Assembly (NCBI GenBank): GCA_016713245.1
Contig: JADJPM010000004.1
Location: 2,790,001-2,854,000 of the forward strand
Direction of reading: 5' to 3'
Length of the DNA: 64,000 nucleotides
DNA from: Verrucomicrobiaceae bacterium
GTDB taxonomy: Bacteria > Verrucomicrobiota > Verrucomicrobiia > Verrucomicrobiales > Verrucomicrobiaceae
Shown: positions 1 through 9,311 of the stretch, one piece after another
Layout of the letters: the number at the start of each line of letters is the position of its first letter
How positions within the stretch are numbered: the stretch's first letter is position 1
Made by a program: the position numbers and the translations under genes
Notes under the pieces: model-generated
What the model was told of the DNA's origin: nothing
What the model saw: the letters and a program-made list of their open reading frames with translations, nothing else
Database searches by the model: none

Positions 1-30
1 GGGTGCCGCCTGGGTTGGGGGGCTGGGGGC

Positions 31-2698
31 GCTTGGTCTTATGATTCCAGCAGCTTGAGGCGGGCCGGGCTTCGGTCTTGATGATTCCAGCGAGCTTGGG
101 CGGCGGGGGGCGCCTGGCCGGCTTCGGTCTTGATGATTCCAGCGAGCTTGAGGCGGGGCGGCGGCTTTATCCGGCGGCTTCATGCCCTGGGCTTCGGTCT
201 TGATGATTCCAGCGAGCTTGAGGCGGTCACCGGGGATGCCGCCATCCTGCTGAGCCGTGGCGCTTCGGTCTTGATGATTCCAGCGAGCTTGAGGCGGCAT
301 CCGCCCTAGTGCTGCGATCTCAATCCAGCTTTGCTTCGGTCTTGATGATTCCAGCGAGCTTGAGGCGGCGATGGGCGAACTCATCGTCACGAGCTGCCCC
401 GGCTTCGGTCTTGATGATTCCAGCGAGCTTGAGGCGGCAGCACGGCATTCACGGTGGCAGCATCCTCGCCATGGCTTCGGTCTTGATGATTCCAGCGAGC
501 TTGAGGCGGACGTCCTCGCCGCTTTTATTGTCTTTTTCGATGTGGCTTCGGTCTTGATGATTCCAGCGAGCTTGAGGCGGATCGAGGAAAAATGGCCGTC
601 GAAATGGCCGCGTGAGCTTCGGTCTTGATGATTCCAGCGAGCTTGAGGCGGAGAAGTGAGGCGGGCACTCCTGCCCGCCATTCCCCGGCTTCGGTCTTGA
701 TGATTCCAGCGAGCTTGAGGCGGGAGCTGGACCAGATGCGCCAGATCGCCCCCAGCGTGCTTCGGTCTTGATGATTCCAGCGAGCTTGAGGCGGCCTCGG
801 AGCCGTCGTGAAGCAAAACACCCGCCTCGCTTCGGTCTTGATGATTCCAGCGAGCTTGAGGCGGGCAGGCCATCACAGCGGCCAAGAGCTGGCGCATGAG
901 CTTCGGTCTTGATGATTCCAGCGAGCTTGAGGCGGGGAGGTGCGGAGAGCAGGCGGCACTGTAGCAGGGGCTTCGGTCTTGATGATTCCAGCGAGCTTGA
1001 GGCGGTCCGCGCCCGTCACAATGCGGCAGTGAAACGCCGCTTCGGTCTTGATGATTCCAGCGAGCTTGAGGCGGATCTTCTTGAATACGGCGTGGTGATG
1101 AGTGATTTTGGCTTCGGTCTTGATGATTCCAGCGAGCTTGAGGCGGAAAAAGACTTTCGCCATTGTCTTTCCTGAACTAGGCTTCGGTCTTGATGATTCC
1201 AGCGAGCTTGAGGCGGCTGGTGCCTGCGCTTACCCCAGGACAGCGCTACAGCTTCGGTCTTGATGATTCCAGCGAGCTTGAGGCGGCATGCGACGACCTG
1301 CTCAACCGTGAACATAGGCTTACGCTTCGGTCTTGATGATTCCAGCGAGCTTGAGGCGGCAGCTCGATGGGCAGCCCGTCACCATCCTGCAAAGCTTCGG
1401 TCTTGATGATTCCAGCGAGCTTGAGGCGGCGCAAAGGTCACGGTTTCTTCCCCATGCGTGATGCTTCGGTCTTGATGATTCCAGCGAGCTTGAGGCGGCT
1501 CGACCGCCAGCACGCGTTGCCCTCCGTGGGATGGCTTCGGTCTTGATGATTCCAGCGAGCTTGAGGCGGTCTTCTCGACAGCGGGCTGGTGGCCGCGAGT
1601 TGGCGCTTCGGTCTTGATGATTCCAGCGAGCTTGAGGCGGAATCTCACCGACTCCGCCAGCTAACGAGGGCTCTGCGCTTCGGTCTTGATGATTCCAGCG
1701 AGCTTGAGGCGGTCCAAGTCTCCAAGTCTCCTTCCCCATGTCCTGGAGCTTCGGTCTTGATGATTCCAGCGAGCTTGAGGCGGGAGAGCTTTGGCATTCC
1801 GTCCATCTTCGCCATGCTGGCTTCGGTCTTGATGATTCCAGCGAGCTTGAGGCGGATGAGGCCGTTCCACTTCACCCACTGCCAAATGAGCTTCGGTCTT
1901 GATGATTCCAGCGAGCTTGAGGCGGCAGCAGCGTGTGGCAGGCCGCCAGCGTCTCCATGGGCTTCGGTCTTGATGATTCCAGCGAGCTTGAGGCGGAATC
2001 CTCGGAAGAAAGGCGGGAAGGGCCGCGAGGGCTTCGGTCTTGATGATTCCAGCGAGCTTGAGGCGGGAGGAAACTGCACCCCAACGATCTTCGTGGCCAC
2101 GCTTCGGTCTTGATGATTCCAGCGAGCTTGAGGCGGCATGAGGCTCTCCGCCGTGGGGACGAGCTGCTGCAGCTTCGGTCTTGATGATTCCAGCGAGCTT
2201 GAGGCGGGCGGCAAGATGGGCGTCTTTATCGAGATCCCACGCTTCGGTCTTGATGATTCCAGCGAGCTTGAGGCGGAAACGCACCGGCATTCAAGTGGGT
2301 GACTTCACCTTGCTTCGGTCTTGATGATTCCAGCGAGCTTGAGGCGGGTGGTGCCATATAATACAACCTTTCAAATGCTGCGAGCTTCGGTCTTGATGAT
2401 TCCAGCGAGCTTGAGGCGGGTCTCGCCCGTGCTCAACGTGTGGCCGGCCGATTTGCGCTTCGGTCTTGATGATTCCAGCGAGCTTGAGGCGGTGTTAATG
2501 GACGCAATAGCGAAAGCCTCGTTCATGCTTCGGTCTTGATGATTCCAGCGAGCTTGAGGCGGGTGGTGCCATTCGCCGCGCCACAGCACGAGGTAGTGCT
2601 TCGGTCTTGATGATTCCAGCGAGCTTGAGGCGGGCCAAGGACGCCAACGGCTATCTCACCTCCCGCAGGCTTCGGTCTTGATGATTCCAGCGAGCTTG
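31..2698 (+). CRISPR. CRISPR array, 39 repeat copies, no cas genes in window
   Basis: A 36-bp direct repeat that begins GCTTCGGTCTTG and ends GCTTGAGGCGG recurs every 69-73 bp. I count 36 full copies, starting at 121, 191, 262 and so on to 2598. Two shortened, base-deleted copies lie at 31 and 69, and a last copy at 2669-2698 lacks its final six bases. Spacers between full copies are 33-37 bp and differ from one another. The truncated copy at the right, only 42 bp from the convergent DUF1501 gene, suggests the right side is the trailer end. The leader and any cas genes would then lie left of the window, with transcription left to right. The repeat shows only weak internal palindromy, so the type cannot be assigned from sequence alone. 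All open frames inside the array are repeat translations and are not genes. Confidence 0.96.
652..687 (+). other. CRISPR spacer matching a dispersed host palindrome
   Basis: This 36-bp spacer contains a palindromic core (GCGGGCA, four-base loop, TGCCCGC). Positions 654-680 are identical over 27 bases to positions 19727-19753 inside the M56 peptidase gene of this same window, and close to a second copy at 20030-20054. It is therefore a self-matching spacer, or a spacer taken from a mobile element that carries the same palindrome. Confidence 0.85.
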
Positions 2699-2740
2699 CT
2701 GGTCAGAACACTCCGGGTCAAAAACCTGTGCCACCTTCCT

Positions 2741-4039
2741 TTAGCTGAAGAGGGAGCTCACCGGCTTGCCTTTGTCGGAGACGGTGAAGGGGCGCTTCGA
2801 GGGGGAGTAGAGCACGAGATCGAGCGGCAGGCCGAGGGCGTAGGCGATGGTGGCGTTGAAGTCGGGGACGCTGACGCCGTCTTCGGTGACGGAGATGCCT
2901 TTGTCGGTCTTGCCATAGACTTGGCCGCCCTGCACGCCGCCGCCCCAGAGGACGGAGCTGAAGGCCTTCGGATAATGGTCGCGGCCTTCGTTTTGATTGA
3001 TCTTCGGCGTGCGGCCGAATTCGGAGGTGAGCACGACGAGGGTGTCATCGAGCAGGCCGCGGCGTTCGAGATCGGTGATGAGGGCACCGAGGGCCTGATC
3101 GAGCTCGCCGCACTTCTCGGGCACGCGGACGAAGTTGTCCTGATGCGTGTCCCAACCGCCGAGGCTGACCTCCACGAAGCGCACGCCATGCTCGATGAGC
3201 CGGCGGGCGAGCAGGCAGCCCTGGGCGAAATTGCCTTCGCCATAGGCGGCATGCATGTCGGCGGATTCTTTGGAGAGATCGAAGGCGGCGAGATCCTCGC
3301 TCTTCATGACCTTGATGGCGTCCTTGTAGGCCTCGGCATAGGCTTTGACGCCTTTGTAGTTGTAAGCCTGCTGGAAGGACTGGTCGAGCCGGGCGGAAAG
3401 GCTGCGGCGGTAGTCGAAATCGGACTCGCTGAGGCTGGCGGGCATGCGGCTGTTTTGCAGGCCGCGGGCGGGATCGTTCAGGAGCAGCGGCTGGAAGGCA
3501 GGCTCGAAGAAACCGCCTCCCGCATGGCGGCTGTCGCCGGTGATGACGACGGTGCCGGGGAGGTCGGCGTTGCCCTTGCCTTGGAATTTTTGCAACCAAG
3601 CCCCCATCGTGGGATGGCGGGTGGCACCGCGCATGGTGTAGCTGGTGTGCTGGAAGTAGTTCCCCTCGGCGTGGGCACCCTGGGTGGAGCTAAGCGAGTT
3701 GATGATGGCACCGCGATGCATGGTCTTGGCGGTGTGCGGCAGGTATTCGCTGAGCTGCACGCCCTTGGCGGAGGTGGCGATGGTCTTGGTGGAGCCCATC
3801 GTGTCTGCCCCCGGCACGACGCCAAAGGTATCGAGGTGGCTCATGCCGCCGCTCATGTAGAGGTAAATGACCCGTTTCGCCGTGGCGGCCTGCTTCAACT
3901 TCGAGGCCGCCTCAAAGGGCGCGGCCAGACCGCGAGATGCGAGGCCATTCATCACGGAGACGCCGAGGCAGGTTTTAGCAAGGCGGCTGGCAAAGTGACG
4001 GCGGGTGAGGTCGTCGCAGGAGAGGGGGAACGCGTTCAT
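2741..4039 (-). CDS. DUF1501 family protein, secreted
   Basis: This is a full-length 432-residue DUF1501 protein, a family related to sulfatases and alkaline phosphatases that is abundant in Planctomycetes and Verrucomicrobia. The N-terminus carries a twin-arginine-like signal (residues 12-16, TRRHF) followed by a hydrophobic stretch. Conserved family segments are GGMSHLDTFG near residue 65, GGWDTHQDNF in the middle and SEFGRTPKIN near the C-terminus, all typical metal or substrate positions of the fold. In other genomes these genes usually pair with a DUF1549/DUF1553 gene, but none is adjacent here. The gene runs toward the CRISPR array and stops 42 bp from the last repeat. The ATG at 4039 is followed directly by the signal region. 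Substrate is unknown. Confidence 0.9.
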   Translation of the reverse strand: MNAFPLSCDDLTRRHFASRLAKTCLGVSVMNGLASRGLAAPFEAASKLKQAATAKRVIYLYMSGGMSHLDTFGVVPGADTMGSTKTIATSAKGVQLSEYLPHTAKTMHRGAIINSLSSTQGAHAEGNYFQHTSYTMRGATRHPTMGAWLQKFQGKGNADLPGTVVITGDSRHAGGGFFEPAFQPLLLNDPARGLQNSRMPASLSESDFDYRRSLSARLDQSFQQAYNYKGVKAYAEAYKDAIKVMKSEDLAAFDLSKESADMHAAYGEGNFAQGCLLARRLIEHGVRFVEVSLGGWDTHQDNFVRVPEKCGELDQALGALITDLERRGLLDDTLVVLTSEFGRTPKINQNEGRDHYPKAFSSVLWGGGVQGGQVYGKTDKGISVTEDGVSVPDFNATIAYALGLPLDLVLYSPSKRPFTVSDKGKPVSSLFS

Positions 4040-4245
4040 GGCGCTGAAACGCAGGCCGGAGCGGGTCTTTCAGGCTTTTTCAAGGGAGGGCCTGATGTGT
4101 CGATGATAAGATAAAGGCCATTCGAGCCTGGCCAGCCTTCGTTTTGTTCGACGTCTTGGCTTGTTTGTGAGGGCAATGCGGTGCCAGCACGAGCGAGGTC
4201 ACACCTTGTTGGAAGCGTGGATTGCTCCGCACGAGAAAGCGGCGG

Positions 4246-6600
4246 CTACGAAGAAGGCGAGGGTTCGGACCAAGCCAGCAGAATGGTCTCGTCTTTGGAT
4301 GCTAGGCGCTCAACATGCGCCCGGAAGATGAGTGCCACGAGCGAGAGCGTGGCCAGCGAACTCAGCGGCATCAGGATGGCGGCCAGCAGCGGACTAAGAT
4401 GGCCCATGAGGCCCATGATGGCGGTGACGATGTTGTAGGTGACGGAGAAGGCGAAGACGCTGCGCACGGCGAGTCGATGTGTGGCGGCGATGTCGAGCAG
4501 GCAGCTCATGAAGCGCATGCTGTGGCCGAGGAAGTAGAAGTCCGCCTTGTGTTCGAGGAAGCTGCGGCCGGTGACGGGACTGCCGGCGCAGGATGCGGCA
4601 TCGAAGGCGAGGCTGTCATTGGCTCCATCGCCAATGTAAAGGGTGCCTTGCGGATCGTGCGCGGCGATCCACGCGGCCTTTTCATCGGGCGTGAGGCTGT
4701 GAAGCCATTGATCGCGGCTAAGGCCGAGCTGTTTGGCAATATCAGCGACCTTGGCTTCGCGGTCACCGCTGAGGATGCTGATGTGGAGGCCGCGGGCGGC
4801 GAGCGATAGGACTTCGTCACTTGATTCGCCGCGCAGGGCATCGTGGAAGCGGAAGGCGGCAGCTTCGACGCCATTGCGGGTGAAGACGGCATCGGCGGAC
4901 TGGTCCTTCGGGCGTGTGATGGCCCACACGATGCCGTTTTGCTCGAAGTGAAGCCCTTGGCCCGGTGTTTCGATCACCTCCGCATCGAGCAGTTGGTCGG
5001 GGGTGCCCCCGAGTGCATCGAAAAGGCTACGGCTGACAGGATGGAGGTTGCCGCTGGTGAGGTGTCGCAAAGCCTGGCGGGCGGCTTCATCGATTGCGGC
5101 GAGCGATTCGGGATTCACGAGGACGGGATTCTCCAAAGTGAGCGTGCCGGTCTTGTCGAAGACGATCTGGCGCAGCTTGGTGAGCTTTTTCCAAAGGCCG
5201 AGAGTGCGCACAAAGACACCGTGCCCCTCCGCCCGGCTCGCGGCGATGTCATCGGCCAGCGGCGCGGCCACGCCGAGGGCGCAGGGACATGAAACGACGA
5301 AGACGGAGATCATGACCTGCAAGCCGCGTGTCCATTCGCCTGAATGCTGCCACCACCAAATGCCGCCGATGACGCCTGCGAGCACCACAACGATCAAATA
5401 GCCACGCAGAAGCTTTTCGAGCCAGAGATCGCGATTTTCGCCACCGCAGCGTGCTTCGAGCAGATGGTGCAGCGTGGAGTCTTTCCAGGTTTCGAGTGCC
5501 ACGGCGGTGAAGGAGCGGGCACCAGCGTTCAAGGCTCCAGAAGGCAAAAGCTGGCCGCTGCTGCGGGCGCAGGCATCGCTTTCGCCATTGATCCATTCGA
5601 GGCTGATGCTGGCGTACGCGTCTTCGAGTTTCGCGGCCACGGGAATGGCCTTTCCGGGCTTCACGATGAAGCTTTCGCCTGCCTTGAGGGCCTCCAGGGC
5701 ATCCGCTTCGGGGATCGAAGGATCACGCACAAGGCGGCGGCGATTCCTTGCGACGGCCATTTGCTGCACGAGCCGGCCACCGAGCATCAGAAAGATGAAC
5801 ATCGCGACAAAGTCGAAGTATTTCAGCCCCGGCTCGCCACTCATCCACCCAATGAGCGAGCCTGCGTAAGCGGCGGCAATGCCTAGCGAGATCGGCGTAT
5901 CAATGTGCAGCACACCGGCCCGCAGCGCATGCCAGGCCCGCGTGGCGAAATAGCTACCGCCGACAAACAGGGCCAGCGTGGCCGACGCGGCAGCGACGAG
6001 GTCAAACCAACGCGCAAAGGGGAAATCGGCAGGCATGCCAAAGTAGGCTGGCAGCGAGAAGGCCATGGCATTCATGGCGAAGGCTCCGCAGAGGCCGGTG
6101 CGGCGTTCGAGGCTGTTGTCGGTGACCGTGCCAGCATCCGCACGCGGCACGCCGAGCAGGTAGCCGAAGCGCTGCAGATCGCGGGCGAACTCGACGGGCT
6201 GAAACTTTCCCGGCTGCCAAGCCATGCGCAATTCACCACGAGAGATATCCACGCTGACCTTCGTGCCGCCCATTTTGGCAAAGATCCGCTCAATGAGCCA
6301 GATGCAGGCCATGCACGAGAGGCCTTGAATGGATACCGTCAGCTCAGCGGCCACGTTTTGATCTGCTCGCTGGGCCTCGGCGGCCAAGGTGGAGGCCTCC
6401 AACCAGCCGTAGTCCTGCTGGCGCATGGACTGTGGCGACACCGGCGGGAGGTTTTGGCCGCCTTTGAGATCGTAGAACTGCTCCAGGCCCTCCTGTTGGA
6501 GCATGTCGTGGACGTAGTGGCATCCGGCGCAGCAAAAGCGATCGCTCCGGGATGAGGGCACAGGAGTGCCGCAGTGTTGGCATGTCGCGCGTGAAGACAT
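4246..6600 (-). CDS. ccoI: CcoI/FixI-type copper P-type ATPase
   Basis: This is a heavy-metal P1B ATPase of the subgroup that supplies copper for cbb3-type cytochrome oxidase assembly. The N-terminus has a cysteine cluster (CQHC at 7-10, CCAGC at 23-27) like the putative metal-binding domain that precedes FixI/CcoI ATPases. An HMA domain with CMAC at 96-99 follows, then the membrane helices. The ion site SCPCALG is at 437-443, phosphorylation loop DKTGTLT at 482-488, HP motif at 520 and hinge GDGANDS at 657-663. The actuator motif reads INGES rather than TGES. I chose ATG at 6600 (784 residues); extending upstream to a TTG at 6681 adds 27 residues unlike the family and overlaps fcl. It lies downstream of gmd-fcl on the same strand. 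No oxidase genes are visible, so the exact partner is inferred. Confidence 0.88.
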   Translation of the reverse strand: MSSRATCQHCGTPVPSSRSDRFCCAGCHYVHDMLQQEGLEQFYDLKGGQNLPPVSPQSMRQQDYGWLEASTLAAEAQRADQNVAAELTVSIQGLSCMACIWLIERIFAKMGGTKVSVDISRGELRMAWQPGKFQPVEFARDLQRFGYLLGVPRADAGTVTDNSLERRTGLCGAFAMNAMAFSLPAYFGMPADFPFARWFDLVAAASATLALFVGGSYFATRAWHALRAGVLHIDTPISLGIAAAYAGSLIGWMSGEPGLKYFDFVAMFIFLMLGGRLVQQMAVARNRRRLVRDPSIPEADALEALKAGESFIVKPGKAIPVAAKLEDAYASISLEWINGESDACARSSGQLLPSGALNAGARSFTAVALETWKDSTLHHLLEARCGGENRDLWLEKLLRGYLIVVVLAGVIGGIWWWQHSGEWTRGLQVMISVFVVSCPCALGVAAPLADDIAASRAEGHGVFVRTLGLWKKLTKLRQIVFDKTGTLTLENPVLVNPESLAAIDEAARQALRHLTSGNLHPVSRSLFDALGGTPDQLLDAEVIETPGQGLHFEQNGIVWAITRPKDQSADAVFTRNGVEAAAFRFHDALRGESSDEVLSLAARGLHISILSGDREAKVADIAKQLGLSRDQWLHSLTPDEKAAWIAAHDPQGTLYIGDGANDSLAFDAASCAGSPVTGRSFLEHKADFYFLGHSMRFMSCLLDIAATHRLAVRSVFAFSVTYNIVTAIMGLMGHLSPLLAAILMPLSSLATLSLVALIFRAHVERLASKDETILLAWSEPSPSS

Positions 6601-6677
6601 GCGGCAAGATGCCGCGTGCGTGCGTTCCTGCTGCCCAGCGCTTGGCAATGAGAAGGCGGGAATTGCCCGCAGGGACC

Positions 6678-7616
6678 TCAAGCGCCACGGAGGCGACCTG
6701 AAGCTTCCTCAGAGAGGAAGCACTGGTAGGCATGGGCAATGCCGTCCTTCAAGAGGATGCGTGGTTTCCAGCCGAGCGCGGTGAGGCGGGAGGTATCGAG
6801 CAGTTTCCGGGGCGTGCCATCGGGCTTGGAGGCATCCCAGACGATCTTTCCAGGGTATCCGACCGCGCTGGCGACGAGTTCGGTGAGCTCGCGGATGCTG
6901 ACATCCGTGCCGCAGCCGACGTTGACGAGATCTGGCGGATTCTCCACAGCCATCAGGAAGGCGCAGGCATCGGCGAGGTCGTCCACATGCATGAACTCAC
7001 GCAGCGGCGTGCCGGTGCCCCAGGCGCTGACCTCGGGCATGCTGGCTAGTTTTGCCTCGTGAAAGCGCCGGATGAGGGCGGGCATCACATGGCTGTTCTG
7101 CGGGTGGTAGTTATCGCCTGGCCCGTAGAGGTTCGTCGGCATCGCGGCGTGATAAACGACGCCGTGCTGCTTGCGGTAATACTCGGTCATTTTCAGCCCG
7201 GCAATCTTGGCGATGGCGTAGGCTTCATTGGTCGGCTCCAAGGCGGAACTGAGCAGACAGCTCTCCGGCATGGGCTGCGGGGCATGCTTCGGATAGATGC
7301 AGGAGCTGCCGAGGAAGAGCAGACGCTTCACTCCCGCCTTCCAGGCGCTGTGAATGCAGTTCGTGGCGATGGCGAGGTTTTCATACAGGAACTCAGCCGG
7401 GTAGGTGTTGTTGGCATGAATGCCCCCTACCCTGCCCGCGGCGATGATAGCCGCATCAGGCTTCTCGGATTCGAAGAACGCGGCCACTGCGGCTTGATTG
7501 CCAAGATCCAGCTCACGACGCGTGCGCAGCAAAAGCTCGACTCCGGGCTCGTTTTGATAACGACGCACGAGAGCAGCTCCCGCCATGCCTGCATGTCCTG
7601 CGACGAAGAGTTTCAT
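6678..7616 (-). CDS. fcl: GDP-L-fucose synthase
   Basis: This 312-residue short-chain dehydrogenase converts GDP-4-keto-6-deoxy-D-mannose to GDP-L-fucose with NADPH, by epimerisation and reduction. The nucleotide-binding motif GHAGMAG is at residues 8-14. The catalytic serine lies in LGSSCIYP and the Tyr-Lys pair in EAYAIAKIAG. The segment NLYGPGDNYHPQNSHVMPAL is a family hallmark. Length matches the usual ~310-320. It starts six bases after the gmd stop, so the two are surely one operon, and GDP-fucose is presumably used for surface polysaccharide or glycoprotein. The copper ATPase gene follows on the same strand. Confidence 0.96.
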   Translation of the reverse strand: MKLFVAGHAGMAGAALVRRYQNEPGVELLLRTRRELDLGNQAAVAAFFESEKPDAAIIAAGRVGGIHANNTYPAEFLYENLAIATNCIHSAWKAGVKRLLFLGSSCIYPKHAPQPMPESCLLSSALEPTNEAYAIAKIAGLKMTEYYRKQHGVVYHAAMPTNLYGPGDNYHPQNSHVMPALIRRFHEAKLASMPEVSAWGTGTPLREFMHVDDLADACAFLMAVENPPDLVNVGCGTDVSIRELTELVASAVGYPGKIVWDASKPDGTPRKLLDTSRLTALGWKPRILLKDGIAHAYQCFLSEEASGRLRGA

Positions 7617-7622
7617 CCTGCG

Positions 7623-8636
7623 TCAGGCAAGCGCGGCTTTGATGCGGGCCTCATTCTTGGCGAGTTCGAGATCGGCATCGACCATGATTTTGACGAGATC
7701 TTTGAAGAGCACCTTCGGTTCCCAGCCGAGTTGGCGTTTGGCCTTCGCTGGATCGCCGATGAGGAGTTCGACCTCGGCAGGACGCTCGTAACGGGTGTCA
7801 TGCACCACATACTTCTCCCAATCGAGACCCAGCAAGCCAAAGGTCTCTTCGCAGAATTCGCGAACGCTATGTGTCTCGTTGGTGGCGACGACATAATCAT
7901 CCGGCTTGTCCTGCTGGAGCATGAGCCACATCATCTCGACGTATTCACCGGCAAAGCCCCAATCGCGTTTTGCATCGAGATTACCGAGGTAAAGCTTATC
8001 CTGCAGGCCCAGTTTGATGCGGGTGGCGGCGCGGGTGATCTTGCGGGTGACAAAGGTCTCGCCGCGGCGCGGGCTCTCGTGGTTGAAGAGGATGCCGTTG
8101 GAGGCATGCAGGCCGTAGCTTTCGCGGTAATTCACCGTCAGCCAATAGGCATACACCTTGGCGCAGCCGTAGGGCGAGCGGGGCCAGAACGGTGTCTTTT
8201 CTGTCTGCGGTACTTCTTGGACCTTGCCGAACATTTCAGAGGAGGAGGCTTGGTAGAAGCGGGTCTTGTTGACCAGGCCAGCTTCGCGGATGGATTCCAG
8301 AATTCGCACCGCACCGAGGCCGTCCACATCGCCTGTATATTCCGGGATGTCGAAGGAGACCTTCACATGGGACTGGGCACCGAGATTGTAGATTTCATCG
8401 GGTTTCAGTTCGTAAAGCAGCTTCACGAGATGCACGGCATCGGCGAGATCTCCATAGTGGAGCTTCAAGCGGCTGCCATCCACATGCGGATCTTGGTAGA
8501 TGTGGTCGATGCGCGAGGTGTTGAAGGTGGATGACCGGCGGATGATGCCATGAACTTCATAGCCCTTTTTAAGGAGCAATTCGGCGAGATAAGAACCGTC
8601 CTGGCCGGTGATGCCTGTGATGAGCGCTTTTTTCAT
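7623..8636 (-). CDS. gmd: GDP-mannose 4,6-dehydratase
   Basis: This 337-residue enzyme makes GDP-4-keto-6-deoxy-D-mannose from GDP-D-mannose, the first step toward GDP-L-fucose. The N-terminal GITGQDGSYLAELLL is the NADP-binding glycine motif. RRSSTFNTSRI is the conserved stretch that follows, and SPYGCAKVYAYW holds the catalytic YxxxK. The sequence is complete and colinear with the family. It is the first gene of the gmd-fcl unit; the 206 bp upstream (8637-8842) should hold the promoter, but I see no clear boxes there. Confidence 0.97.
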   Translation of the reverse strand: MKKALITGITGQDGSYLAELLLKKGYEVHGIIRRSSTFNTSRIDHIYQDPHVDGSRLKLHYGDLADAVHLVKLLYELKPDEIYNLGAQSHVKVSFDIPEYTGDVDGLGAVRILESIREAGLVNKTRFYQASSSEMFGKVQEVPQTEKTPFWPRSPYGCAKVYAYWLTVNYRESYGLHASNGILFNHESPRRGETFVTRKITRAATRIKLGLQDKLYLGNLDAKRDWGFAGEYVEMMWLMLQQDKPDDYVVATNETHSVREFCEETFGLLGLDWEKYVVHDTRYERPAEVELLIGDPAKAKRQLGWEPKVLFKDLVKIMVDADLELAKNEARIKAALA

Positions 8637-8842
8637 GTAGTGAGGTTGGAGGCGGGGTGTCTAGCGTCTTTTTGGTTCGTTTCGAGCAGATTTTACGGTT
8701 CGAACACCTTCTTCATGGCTGGAGTGCTCAAAGCATGAATTTTATCGCCAAATACACCCCAATAAGGTTCCCCAAACTCTCGAGTGCGGGCAACGACCAT
8801 GGCGATCTCTGCACGCGAGACGTGATACTTCCCCGAGATGTC

Positions 8843-9286
8843 TCAACGATAGCCGTAGGACAGTGCCCACATGACGCCGGCATCCTTCTTGGACTTGAGT
8901 GAGAAGACGATCTTGTAAGTGCCGGTCTTTTGCGGGTTCACGCGGATGCTGAGGGCGTGATTGCCGGGCTTGCTGTCGATCTGGATGGCATTGCCTTTTT
9001 CGTCGTAAACCTTGATGTCGAGTTCCACATCGTCATTCACTGAACCAAGCCAGAAGGCATATTCGTTGCCTTTGAAGAGCTGGTGGGAAATCATGAGCTT
9101 TTGGCCGCTTTTCACTTCGCCGTTCCAATAGTCCTCACGAACGATGAAGCCCTGCTCCACGAAGGGCGTGGCAGCCTCCATGGTGTAATCGTGGCTTTCA
9201 TCAACGGTCGCGAAGGCCGGAATAGGAGCAAAGGCGAGCGAGAGGCAGGCTAAGGCGGAAAGAAAGGTGTGTCGTGTCATCTTCAT
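8843..9286 (-). CDS. secreted protein of unknown function, 147 aa
   Basis: I do not recognise this protein. The chosen start at 9286 gives MKMTRHTFLSALACLSLAF, a clean Sec signal peptide with probable cleavage after AFA near residue 26. Longer upstream in-frame codons would put the signal in the middle of the protein. The mature part looks beta-rich (segments such as VELDIKVYDEKGNAIQ and GTYKIVFSLKSK), resembling small C-terminal beta-sandwich domains of secreted proteins, but I cannot name a family. It lies 25 bp after another secreted unknown on the same strand, so they are probably co-transcribed. Confidence 0.8.
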   Translation of the reverse strand: MKMTRHTFLSALACLSLAFAPIPAFATVDESHDYTMEAATPFVEQGFIVREDYWNGEVKSGQKLMISHQLFKGNEYAFWLGSVNDDVELDIKVYDEKGNAIQIDSKPGNHALSIRVNPQKTGTYKIVFSLKSKKDAGVMWALSYGYR

Positions 9287-9311
9287 CGGAATGGGAGCGA
9301 ACTGGGATGAA

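Noticed and set aside
309..2589. Many ORFs inside the array encoding repeated segments such as FGLDDSSELEA or LKLAGIIKTEA
   Set aside because: They are translations of the 36-bp CRISPR repeat and its spacers in various frames, with no gene-like structure.
2678..4114. A 478-residue plus-strand ORF over the DUF1501 gene
   Set aside because: It is the antisense frame of a well-supported DUF1501 gene; long antisense ORFs are common in GC-rich DNA.
7059..8534. A 491-residue plus-strand ORF across fcl and gmd
   Set aside because: Antisense shadow of two clearly recognised enzymes.
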